Assembly: GCF_900101615.1 (NCBI RefSeq)
Contig: NZ_FMZX01000010.1
Coordinates: forward strand, 62,001 to 126,000
Source: Belnapia rosea
GTDB taxonomy: Bacteria > Pseudomonadota > Alphaproteobacteria > Acetobacterales > Acetobacteraceae
Length of the DNA: 64,000 bases
Direction of reading: 5' to 3'
How positions within the stretch are numbered: the first letter of the stretch is position 1; every line of letters begins with the position of its first letter. The notes beneath the pieces are model-generated. The model made no database searches. It was not told where the DNA came from and saw nothing but the letters and a program-made list of their open reading frames with translations. Made by a program: the position numbers and the translations under genes. Shown here piece by piece: positions 50,516 to 58,098 of the stretch.

Positions 50516-51526
50516 ATGGGATTCGAAGGGACACGGCTCGGCCGGCGCGATGCGCTGGCCCTGGGTGGGATGGCGTTGGGCGGAGCAGCGCTGGCGGCGC
50601 CGGCCCTGGGCCAGGGAACATCCGGCCAGGGGCGATTTCCTGACCGCCCCATCCGCCTCATCATCCCCTGGCCGCCGGGTGGCTCGGCGGATGCGCAGCT
50701 CCGCTCGCTGGCGGAGATCGCCGGCCGGGCGCTCGGCCAGTCGGTGGTGGTGGAGAACCGCCCCGGCGCCTCCGGCACCATGGGCGCCATGCATCTGACG
50801 ACCCAGGCGCGGCCTGACGGCTACACGATCAGCCAGATGCACCTGTCGATCGTGCGGCGGCCCTTCATCACCCGCACCCCGCCCTGGGATCCGGTGAACG
50901 ACTTCACCCATATCATCGGCCTGTGCGGCTGGATGTTCGGCATCGCGGTGAAGGCGGATGGGCCGATCAAGACCTGGGCGGACTACCTCGCCTATGCCCG
51001 TGCCAACCCCGGGCGGCTGACCTACACCACCTCCGGCATCGCCACGACCAACCACCTGACGATGGAGGAGCTGGCATCGCGCGAGAAGCTGGAGCTGGTG
51101 CACGTCCCCTACCGTGCCTCCAACGAGGCGGCGGTCGCGGTCGCGTCCGGCGAGGTGATGAGCGTCGCCGACAGCTCCGCCTGGGCGCCGCTGGTGGATG
51201 GCGGGCAGCTTCGGCTGATCTGCGTCTGGACGGCCGAGCGGTCGCCCCGCTTCCCCGAGGCGCCGACCCTGAAGGAGCTGGGCTACGACATGGTCGTGAC
51301 CTCCCCCTATGGCCTGGCCGGGCCGAGGGGGATGGACCCGGGCGTCGTCCGCGTGTTGCATGATGCCTGCAAGGCGGCGCTCTTCGACCCGGCCAATGCA
51401 ACGGTCCGGGCGCAGTTCGACATGCCGCTCGAGTATTACGATACTGAGGACTACCGCAGCTTCATCGCCCGCCGGGCCGAGTACGAGAAGACCATGGCGC
51501 AGCGGCTGAAGCTGCGGATCGACTGA
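50516..51526 (+). CDS. TctC/Bug-family solute receptor 1
   Basis: The 336-residue receptor has a Tat-like signal (LGRRDALALGGMALGGAALAAPAL) and the Bug family core FPDRPIRLIIPWPPGGSADAQLR, PDGYTISQMHLSIVRRP, TYTTSGIATTNHLTMEEL and the terminal LKLRID. Such receptors bind carboxylates (citrate, tartrate, aromatic acids) in the periplasm. It is the first of three tandem paralogues, about 30 bases apart, and no TctA/TctB membrane subunits are present. The start ATG 50516 follows CGGGAGACGACG. Confidence 0.92.
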   Translation: MGFEGTRLGRRDALALGGMALGGAALAAPALGQGTSGQGRFPDRPIRLIIPWPPGGSADAQLRSLAEIAGRALGQSVVVENRPGASGTMGAMHLTTQARPDGYTISQMHLSIVRRPFITRTPPWDPVNDFTHIIGLCGWMFGIAVKADGPIKTWADYLAYARANPGRLTYTTSGIATTNHLTMEELASREKLELVHVPYRASNEAAVAVASGEVMSVADSSAWAPLVDGGQLRLICVWTAERSPRFPEAPTLKELGYDMVVTSPYGLAGPRGMDPGVVRVLHDACKAALFDPANATVRAQFDMPLEYYDTEDYRSFIARRAEYEKTMAQRLKLRID

Positions 51527-51554
51527 AGCAAGACCACCGGGAGAAGCACCAGGA

Positions 51555-52541
51555 ATGCCATCCATCACCCGCCGCGGGGCGCTGACGCTCGCCGCGGCCA
51601 GCCTCGCCGCCCCGAGACTTGCCACCCCCGCGCTCGCCCAGGGACGTTTCCCGGACCGGCCGCTGCGCCTCGTCATCCCCTGGCCGGCGGGTGGCTCGGC
51701 CGATGCGCAGCTCCGCTCCATGGGGGAGATCGCCAGCAAGGCGCTTGGCCAGCCGGTGGTGATCGAGAACAAGCCGGGGGCGGGCGGGACGCTCGGCCCG
51801 ATGACGGTCGCCCAGCAATCCCGGCCGGATGGCTATACGCTGACCCAGATGCACCTCTCGGTGCTGCGGCGGCCCTGGATGATGAAGACCCCGCTCTGGG
51901 ACCCGGTGAAGGATTTCACCCATATCATCGGCCTCACCGGCTGGCTCTTCGGCACCGCCATCAAGGCCGATAGCCGCTTCGAGACCTGGGCCGAGATGAT
52001 TGGCTATGCCCGCGCCAACCCGGGCAAGCTGACCTATTCCACCAGCGGCATCGGCACCAGCAACCACCTGGCGATGGAGACCATCCTGGAGCAGGAGAAG
52101 GTCGAGATCACCCATGTGCCCTTCCGCGGCTCCAACGAGGGGGTGACGGCGGCGCTGGCCGGGCAGGTGGACATGGTCTGCGACAGCAGCGCCTGGGCCC
52201 CCTTCGTCGAGGCCGGCTCCATGCGCGCCCTCTCGGTCTGGACCGCCGAGCGGGCGGCGCGCTTCCCCTCCGTGCCGACGCTGAAGGAGCTCGGCTACGA
52301 CATGGAGGTCACCTCACCCTATGGGGTCAGCGGGCCGAAGGGGATGGATGAGGGCGTGGTGCGGGTGCTGCACGATGCCTTCAAGGCCGCCCTCTTCGAC
52401 CCCGAGAACGAGCGCATCCGCACCCAGTTCGACATGCCCCTGGTCTACCGGAACACCGCGGACTACCGCGACTTCGTCGCCAGGCGCGTCGAGTACGAGA
52501 AGATGATGGTCAAGCGGCTGAACCTCTCGCTCGACGGCTGA
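51555..52541 (+). CDS. TctC/Bug-family solute receptor 2
   Basis: The 328-residue paralogue of the preceding gene has signal peptide ending TPALAQG, then FPDRPLRLVIPWPAGGSADAQLRS, PGAGGTLGPMTVAQQSRPDGYTLTQMHLSVLRRPW cut by the family pattern, SNHLAMETILEQEKVEITHVPFRGSNEGV and VTSPYGVSGPKGMDEGVV. It is closer to receptor 1 than to receptor 3 by eye. Spacing of 28 bases from receptor 1 indicates co-transcription. Confidence 0.92.
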   Translation: MPSITRRGALTLAAASLAAPRLATPALAQGRFPDRPLRLVIPWPAGGSADAQLRSMGEIASKALGQPVVIENKPGAGGTLGPMTVAQQSRPDGYTLTQMHLSVLRRPWMMKTPLWDPVKDFTHIIGLTGWLFGTAIKADSRFETWAEMIGYARANPGKLTYSTSGIGTSNHLAMETILEQEKVEITHVPFRGSNEGVTAALAGQVDMVCDSSAWAPFVEAGSMRALSVWTAERAARFPSVPTLKELGYDMEVTSPYGVSGPKGMDEGVVRVLHDAFKAALFDPENERIRTQFDMPLVYRNTADYRDFVARRVEYEKMMVKRLNLSLDG

Positions 52542-52563
52542 GCAGGGACGGAGGGAGGAAACA

Positions 52564-53535
52564 ATGACAATAGCATCCACCCGCCGCGCCCTGCTGGGCG
52601 CGGCGAGCGGCCTGCTGGCCGCCCCGGCGCTCGGCCAGGGGCGCTTCCCCAACCGGCAGATCCGCTGCCTTATCCCCTGGCCGCCGGGCGGCTCGCTCGA
52701 TGCGCTGCACCGGCAGATGTTCGAGATCGCGGTGAAGGATCTCGGCCAGCCCATCATCATCGAGAACATGGCCGGCGCGCGCGGCACCCGCGCCGCGATG
52801 TTCCTGATCCAGCAGGCCCGGCCGGATGGCTACACCATCGCCCACCACCACCTGTCGATCCTCCGCCACCCCTTCCTGACGCGGCAGGCGACCTGGGATC
52901 CGGTCACGGATTTCACCTACATCATGCAGCTCACCGGCTTCGTCTTCGGCACCGCGGTGCGTGGCGACAGCCCGTGGCGGACGCATGCCGAGCTGATGGA
53001 GGCCGCCCGCCGCGCCCCGGGCCGCCTCACCTTCTCGACCAGCGGCATCGCCACCACCAACCACCTGGCGATGGAGGACATTCTCGCCCGCGAGCGGGCC
53101 GAGATGACGCATGTGCCGATGCGCGGCAGCCAGGAGGGCGTCACCGCCCTGCTCGGCCGGCAGATCGACATCGTCGCCGACAGCCAGTCCTGGCGGCCCC
53201 AGGTCGAGACCGGCGAGCTCCGCCTGCTGGCCGCCTGGACGCCGGACCGGCTGCCGAGCTTCCCCGAGGTGCCGACCCTGAAGGAGCTCGGCTACGGGAT
53301 GAGCGTGACCTCGCCCTACGGCCTCGCCGGGCCGAAGGGGATGGAGCCGGAGGTGGTCGACATCCTCCACCGCACGCTGAAGAAGGCCTTCGAGGATGAG
53401 GCCAGCCAGGCGATCATGAAGCGGTGGGAGCTGCCGAACGAGTATCTCGGCCCGCGCGAGTACCTCGCCTTCGCCCGCGAGCGGGTGGCCTATGAGCGGG
53501 ACACGGTGGGCCGGCTGAAGCTCAGCATCGACTGA
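52564..53535 (+). CDS. TctC/Bug-family solute receptor 3
   Basis: This 323-residue Bug receptor has signal peptide ASTRRALLGAASGLLAAPALGQG, FPNRQIRCLIPWPPGGSLDALHRQM, NMAGARGTRAAMFLIQQARPDGY, TTNHLAMEDILARERAEMTHVPMRGSQEGV and VTSPYGLAGPKGMEPEVV. It is the most divergent of the three. GGAGGAAACA precedes ATG 52564. A strong hairpin follows its stop. Confidence 0.92.
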   Translation: MTIASTRRALLGAASGLLAAPALGQGRFPNRQIRCLIPWPPGGSLDALHRQMFEIAVKDLGQPIIIENMAGARGTRAAMFLIQQARPDGYTIAHHHLSILRHPFLTRQATWDPVTDFTYIMQLTGFVFGTAVRGDSPWRTHAELMEAARRAPGRLTFSTSGIATTNHLAMEDILARERAEMTHVPMRGSQEGVTALLGRQIDIVADSQSWRPQVETGELRLLAAWTPDRLPSFPEVPTLKELGYGMSVTSPYGLAGPKGMEPEVVDILHRTLKKAFEDEASQAIMKRWELPNEYLGPREYLAFARERVAYERDTVGRLKLSID

Positions 53536-53547
53536 GGCGCCGCAGGG

Positions 53548-53569
53548 GGCAGCGCCTGCAGGCGCTGCC
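53548..53569. terminator. Bidirectional hairpin after the TctC trio
   Basis: GGCAGCGCC (53548-53556) pairs perfectly with GGCGCTGCC (53561-53569) across TGCA. It lies 12 bases after the third receptor's stop and directly at the stop of the convergent FAD oxidoreductase gene, so both operons probably end here. Confidence 0.55.
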
Positions 53570-54586
53570 TCACAGCCGCGTCGCCCGCGCGAAGGCCGGG
53601 CCGAGCAGCGGGGCGGCGGCGGCGAAGCCCGCCGGCCAGCCCTGCAGCACCCGGGCGCCGAGCCCGGCGAGCAGCACCGGACGGGCATGGCGGCGGCGCC
53701 AGGCGGCCCCGAATTCCGCCGCCTCCCGCCCCGCCAGGATCGCCTCCGCCGCGGCGAGGCCCGATTGCAGGGCCAGCGCCATCCCCTCCCCCGTGAAGCT
53801 CGGGATCACGGCCGCCTGGTCGCCGATGCGGTAGAAACCGGGCGGCCCCTCCCCGGCATGGCGCCAGCCATAGGGCACGCCCGCCACCGCCAGGGGCCGC
53901 GCCCAGAGCGGCCGGGCATCGCGCAGCAGCCGGGCGGCGAGGGCGGAGCCGGCGCGGATGGTGGCGAGCAGGTCGCCGGGCGCCTGGCGCAGCGCGGCGC
54001 AGAGATTGGCGCCGCCCGCCTCGCTCGGCTGCAGCCCGGCATAGCCGCCGGCGCAGGGCAGCAGGGCGACCGCGGCCTCGATCGGGACATCGGCCAGATG
54101 CAGCTTGAGCCCCATCCAGGGCGAGGCCGGGCGGGGGAAGCCGCGCAGCGCGTGCTTGCCGGTCGCCAGCACCACCCGGCGCGCGGAGACCTCGCCCGCG
54201 CTGGTGCGGAGGCGCCAGCCCCCGCCCTCGGCCTGGGCGCCCAGCACGGTGACGCCCCGTCGCAGCGCCGGGCCGGCCGCCGACTGCAAGGCGCCATCCA
54301 GCCGCCGCCGGGCCAGGCCCCAGGCGTCGAAGGGCAGCGCAGCCGTGCTCTCCCGCGCGCCATGGCCGATGCGGAGGTGCCGCAGCGGGATGGCGCCGAG
54401 CGCGGCCGGGTCGATGCCGAGCGTGGCGAGGGCCGCCGCGGCGTCGGGGCCGAAGAATTCGCCGCAGACGCTCTCGCGCGGGGCGGCGCTGCGCTCCAGC
54501 AGCACCACCTCCCGCCCTGCCCGGCGCAGCGCGATCGCCGCGGCGCAGCCGGCCGGCCCGGCGCCGATGACGGCGATCTCAGCCAC
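53570..54586 (-). CDS. FAD-dependent oxidoreductase of the type III PKS operon
   Basis: The 338-residue UbiH/geranylgeranyl-reductase-like flavoprotein has VAEIAVIGAGPAGCAAAIALRRAG (FAD site), RESVCGEFFGPDAA, and the distal GDQAAVIPSFTGEGMALALQSGLAAAE motif. It starts at GTG 54586 and overlaps the methyltransferase stop by eight bases. In such clusters it probably hydroxylates or oxidises the polyketide ring, giving a quinone-like product; this is inference. Confidence 0.85.
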   Translation of the reverse strand: MAEIAVIGAGPAGCAAAIALRRAGREVVLLERSAAPRESVCGEFFGPDAAAALATLGIDPAALGAIPLRHLRIGHGARESTAALPFDAWGLARRRLDGALQSAAGPALRRGVTVLGAQAEGGGWRLRTSAGEVSARRVVLATGKHALRGFPRPASPWMGLKLHLADVPIEAAVALLPCAGGYAGLQPSEAGGANLCAALRQAPGDLLATIRAGSALAARLLRDARPLWARPLAVAGVPYGWRHAGEGPPGFYRIGDQAAVIPSFTGEGMALALQSGLAAAEAILAGREAAEFGAAWRRRHARPVLLAGLGARVLQGWPAGFAAAAPLLGPAFARATRL

Positions 54587-55259
54587 GGCCGGAGACGATC
54601 CAGCGGAAGGGAAAGGCCCAGGCGATCTCCGCCGCGACGCCGGCTTCCGCCAGCAGCCGCTGCCAATCGGCGCGGGTGAAGCCGCGGGCGATGGAGACGG
54701 TGCTGTCATGCACCACCATCGGGTCCATCCTGAGCGCCCGGACGGCGCCCCAGACGAAGCCCCAGGGCAGCCAGTGCCGGTGCAGGTCGGAGATCAGCCA
54801 GCCCCGCCGCGCCCGGCCGGGCAGCCAGCGCAGGAAGCGCACCAGCTCCGCATCCCGCAGGTGATGGGTGAAGAGGCTGCACAGCACCACATCGAACCGC
54901 TCCGCCTCCGGCAGGTCGAAGAGGTCCGCGGTGATGAAGCGGGCCGGGATGCCGGCCGCGCCCGCATAGCGGGCGGCCCAGGGGCTGCGGTCGAGGCCCA
55001 CGAGTTCCACCGCCACGCCGCGCCGCTCGCCCCAGCGGGCGATGGCGGCCAGCATGTCGCCGCCGCCGAAGCCGATATCGAGCACGGAAAGCTGCCGCGT
55101 GCCTGTCTCGGCCACCAACGCGTCGAGCCAGCGCAGCGTCGGGCGGTAGGCGAGGCTCATCCGGTTGATGCGGGCGAGGTCGCGCAGGGCGGAGGCGAAT
55201 TCGGCCTCGGTCGCCGCCGCGTCGTCCATCCATTCGGCGGCGGCGCTGCGCTCGCGCAT
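54579..55259 (-). CDS. SAM-dependent methyltransferase of the type III PKS operon
   Basis: The 226-residue class I methyltransferase has SVLDIGFGGGDMLAAIARWG (motif I), EAERFDVVLCSLFTHHLRDAELVRFLRWLPGRARRGW, and LADLFDLPEAERFD-type core. ATG 55259 overlaps the PKS stop (TGATG), so it is translated right after the synthase. It likely methylates the ring hydroxyl or carbon of the polyketide product. Confidence 0.85.
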   Translation of the reverse strand: MRERSAAAEWMDDAAATEAEFASALRDLARINRMSLAYRPTLRWLDALVAETGTRQLSVLDIGFGGGDMLAAIARWGERRGVAVELVGLDRSPWAARYAGAAGIPARFITADLFDLPEAERFDVVLCSLFTHHLRDAELVRFLRWLPGRARRGWLISDLHRHWLPWGFVWGAVRALRMDPMVVHDSTVSIARGFTRADWQRLLAEAGVAAEIAWAFPFRWIVSGRG

Positions 55260-56314
55260 CAGGCGATGCGGAAGCGCATGGTCTCGGCCGAGAGGCCGGG
55301 GCCGAAGGCGAGCGCGCAGCCGCGCTGGCCGCGCGGTGCCGCCATCATCCGCTGCAGCACGAACATGACGGTGGCGGAGGACATGTTGCCATGCTCGCGC
55401 AGCACCGCGCGGCTGACATCGAGCGCATGGTCCGGCAGGTTCAGCCCATGGATGACGGCATCCAGCACGCTGCGCCCGCCGGGATGCACGGCCCAGAGGT
55501 CGAAGGCATCCACCGCCTCGCCGGCCAGGATGGCGGCGGCCTCCTCTGGCAGGGCACGGGCCAGGGTGAGCGGCACGAAACCCGAGAGCGTCATGTCGAA
55601 GCCGCCATCGCCGATGCGCCAGGTGATCTGGTCGGCGGCCTCGGGGATGAGGGCGGCGTGGAAGCCATCCATGCCGATGCCTTGCGGCTCCGCCGTCACC
55701 AGCGCGGCGCTGGCGCCGTCGGCGAAGAGCAGGAAGCAGAGCAGCTGCTCGATCTCGCTCGAAGGCTGCAGGTGCAGCGTGCAGAGTTCGAGGTTCAGCA
55801 CCAGTACCCGTGCCCGGGGCTCGCTGCGGACGATGTGGTGGGCGAGCTTCAAGGCGTTGATTGCGGCCTGGCAGCCCATGAAGCCGACCATGCTCCGCTC
55901 CACATGGCCCGGCAGGCCGTAGCGGCGGATCAGCCAGTGGTCGAGGCCGGGCGCCGCGAAGCCGGTGCAGGTGGCGGTGACGAGATGGGTGATGCGCGGC
56001 CCCTCCTCCGCGAGGCCCATCGCCTCGCAGGCGGCCTCGGCCAGGGCCGGCGCCTCCGCCTCGTAGCGGGCCATGCGGGCGGCGGTGCCGGGGAAGGCAT
56101 CGAGCCGGTAGAAACCGTCCACCGTGCCGCTGGCATCCGCCTCCGCCTCCAGCACCGAATGCCGCGTCTCGATCTGCGAGCGCTCGGCGAGGCGGGCGAA
56201 GGCGGTGCGGATGCGGGGTTCGGTGATCTGCCGGCCGGCGAAGAGGCGGAACGCCTCATGCACCTCGTGCCGCGGAACTGCCGTGCCGATGCGGTTGATG
56301 AAGGCCTGTGTCAC
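55259..56314 (-). CDS. Type III polyketide synthase
   Basis: This 351-residue chalcone-synthase-fold enzyme has an intact catalytic triad: Cys148 (GFMGCQAA), His277 (VHPGG) and Asn310 (EHGNMSS). The conserved C-terminal FGPGLSAETM is present. It starts at GTG 56314; the longer frame to 56365 has no family similarity. It builds pyrones or resorcinols from an acyl-CoA starter and malonyl-CoA. The immediate operon partners (methyltransferase, FAD oxidoreductase) suggest a methylated, oxidised alkyl-pyrone or alkyl-resorcinol/quinone lipid. The starter cannot be predicted. Confidence 0.92.
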   Translation of the reverse strand: MTQAFINRIGTAVPRHEVHEAFRLFAGRQITEPRIRTAFARLAERSQIETRHSVLEAEADASGTVDGFYRLDAFPGTAARMARYEAEAPALAEAACEAMGLAEEGPRITHLVTATCTGFAAPGLDHWLIRRYGLPGHVERSMVGFMGCQAAINALKLAHHIVRSEPRARVLVLNLELCTLHLQPSSEIEQLLCFLLFADGASAALVTAEPQGIGMDGFHAALIPEAADQITWRIGDGGFDMTLSGFVPLTLARALPEEAAAILAGEAVDAFDLWAVHPGGRSVLDAVIHGLNLPDHALDVSRAVLREHGNMSSATVMFVLQRMMAAPRGQRGCALAFGPGLSAETMRFRIA

Positions 56315-56336
56315 AGGCGGGAGATGGGGTGGCGCG

Positions 56337-56759
56337 CTATTGCCGCACCGCCCCGGTCCGCGCATCGACGGTCAATTCGCTGGGGGTGCCCTCCCGCACG
56401 CCACGGAGGCGGATGGCATCCCCCTCGCGGCCGAGCTCCGTCACCTCGTTGAAGCCACGGGCGCGGAGCAGCTCGCGGGCCTGGTTCTCGGTCAGCGGCG
56501 GCTGCTCGCGCGGCAGGCCGGTCGCGGCGTCGATGCGGAGATTCTCGACCCGCTCGCCATAGCGCATGGCGCGGGCGATGCGGAAGGTATCGTCCTCCCG
56601 CTCCACCCCCTCGAGGTCGCTGAAGCCGCGGGCGCGGAGCACGGTGGCGAGCTGGTCCGGGGTGAGGAAGGCGGCCGGCTGGGCCATGGCGGGATGGAAG
56701 CCCGCGGGGGCGCCGAGCAGGACGAGGACGAGCAGGGCGGGGCGGAGGGCGTGCATCAT
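56337..56759 (-). CDS. Periplasmic protein with two PepSY-like repeats
   Basis: The product is 140 residues with a signal peptide ending AMAQ. Two similar repeats follow, each with LTPDQLATVLRARGFSDLEGVEREDDTFRIARAM or LTENQARELLRARGFNEVTELGREGDAIRLRGV, and a linking IDAATGLPREQ / VDARTGAVRQ. This helix-then-strands unit resembles PepSY-like small domains, often protease inhibitory or binding modules. ATG 56759. It is 22 bases before the PKS start on the same strand and may belong to the operon. Confidence 0.75.
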   Translation of the reverse strand: MMHALRPALLVLVLLGAPAGFHPAMAQPAAFLTPDQLATVLRARGFSDLEGVEREDDTFRIARAMRYGERVENLRIDAATGLPREQPPLTENQARELLRARGFNEVTELGREGDAIRLRGVREGTPSELTVDARTGAVRQ

Positions 56760-56820
56760 CGGCGGTTTAACCGCGCGGACCCGGAAAGGTTCATTCGGCG
56801 CTTGCGACGCAGCAATTCCG

Positions 56821-56835
56821 GAACATATATCGAAC
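56821..56835 (+). promoter_or_regulatory. LexA (SOS) box, GAAC-N7-GAAC
   Basis: GAACATATATCGAAC is an exact match to the alphaproteobacterial LexA site GTTC-N7-GTTC read on the other strand. It lies 13 bases before the start codon of the radical SAM DNA-repair gene. Damage-inducible expression of the radical SAM-UdgX operon is strongly suggested. Confidence 0.82.
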
Positions 56836-56847
56836 GGGAGATTCGCC

Positions 56848-58098
56848 ATGGAATTGCGCCGCAAGCTCGAGATTCTCGCCGATGCGGCGAAGTATGACGC
56901 CTCCTGCGCTTCCTCCGGCAGCGAGAAGCGGGACAGCCGGGAGGGTGGCCTCGGCAGCACGGAGGGCATGGGCATCTGCCATGCCTATGCGCCGGACGGT
57001 CGCTGCATCTCGCTGCTCAAGGTGCTGCTGACCAATGCCTGCATCTATGACTGCGCCTACTGCATCAACCGCGCGACCAGCAACGTCCCCCGCGCCCGCT
57101 TCACGGTGCGGGAGCTGGTCGATTTGACCCTCGACTTCTACCGGCGGAATTACATCGAGGGGCTGTTCCTCTCCTCCGGCATCATCCGCTCGCCCGACTA
57201 CACGATGGAGCGGCTGGTCGATGTCGCGCGCATCCTGCGGGAGGAGCATGGCTTCCGCGGCTACATCCACCTGAAGACCATCCCCGATGCCTCGCCCGAG
57301 CTGCTGGCCGAGGCGGGGCGGCATGCCGACCGGCTCTCCATCAATATCGAGCTGCCGCAGGAGGGGGCGCTGAAGGCGCTCGCCCCGGAGAAGGATCTGT
57401 CCGAGATCCGCCGCGCGATGGGCCGCATGCGGCTGCGCATCGAGGAGGCGAAGGAGGCGCGGAAGACCGAGCGCCGGGCGCCGGCGCCGCGCTTCGCCCC
57501 GGCCGGGCAGAGCACCCAGATGATCGTCGGCGCCGATGCCTCGGATGACCGGGCGGTGCTCGGGACTACGGCCAACCTCTACGGCAGCTACGGGCTGAAG
57601 CGGGTCTATTTCTCGGCCTATTCGCCGATCCCCGATGCCTCGCGCCTGCTGCCGCCGGTGGCCCCGCCGCTGGTGCGGGAGCACCGGCTGTATCAGGCGG
57701 ACTGGCTGCTGCGCTTCTACGGCTTCACCCTCGAGGAGATCATGGCGGGTGGCGAGGGCGGCATGCTCGACCTCGGCATCGACCCGAAGCTCGCCTGGGC
57801 GCTGCGGCACCGGGGTGAATTCCCGGTGGATGTGAACCGGGCGCCGCGGGACCGGCTGCTGCGCGTCCCCGGCCTCGGCGCGAAGACGGTCGATCGGCTG
57901 CTGACAGCGCGGCGGCACCGGAGCATCCGCAGCGAGGACCTGGCGCGGCTGCGGCTGCCGCTGGCGAAGCTGCTGCCCTTCCTCGTCACCGAGGACCACC
58001 GGCCCCGGGTGACGGACCAGCTCGACCTGCGGGCGCTGGTGGCGCCGCGGACCGGCTTCGCCCGGGCGGCCCGGCCGGTGCAGCTGGCCCTGCTGTGA
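56848..58098 (+). CDS. SplB-like radical SAM DNA-repair/modification protein
   Basis: This 416-residue radical SAM enzyme has its [4Fe-4S] motif Cys65-x3-Cys69-x2-Cys72 (CIYDCAYC), preceded by a conserved CASSGSEKRDSREGG segment and GICHAYAPDGRCISLLK. The C-terminus carries a helix-hairpin-helix, RLLRVPGLGAKTVDRLLTARR (about 333-353), for DNA contact. The family is annotated as putative DNA modification/repair radical SAM protein. It is followed with a four-base overlap by a UdgX fusion. The LexA box above it makes it part of the SOS regulon. The lesion it repairs is unknown. Confidence 0.9.
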   Translation: MELRRKLEILADAAKYDASCASSGSEKRDSREGGLGSTEGMGICHAYAPDGRCISLLKVLLTNACIYDCAYCINRATSNVPRARFTVRELVDLTLDFYRRNYIEGLFLSSGIIRSPDYTMERLVDVARILREEHGFRGYIHLKTIPDASPELLAEAGRHADRLSINIELPQEGALKALAPEKDLSEIRRAMGRMRLRIEEAKEARKTERRAPAPRFAPAGQSTQMIVGADASDDRAVLGTTANLYGSYGLKRVYFSAYSPIPDASRLLPPVAPPLVREHRLYQADWLLRFYGFTLEEIMAGGEGGMLDLGIDPKLAWALRHRGEFPVDVNRAPRDRLLRVPGLGAKTVDRLLTARRHRSIRSEDLARLRLPLAKLLPFLVTEDHRPRVTDQLDLRALVAPRTGFARAARPVQLALL

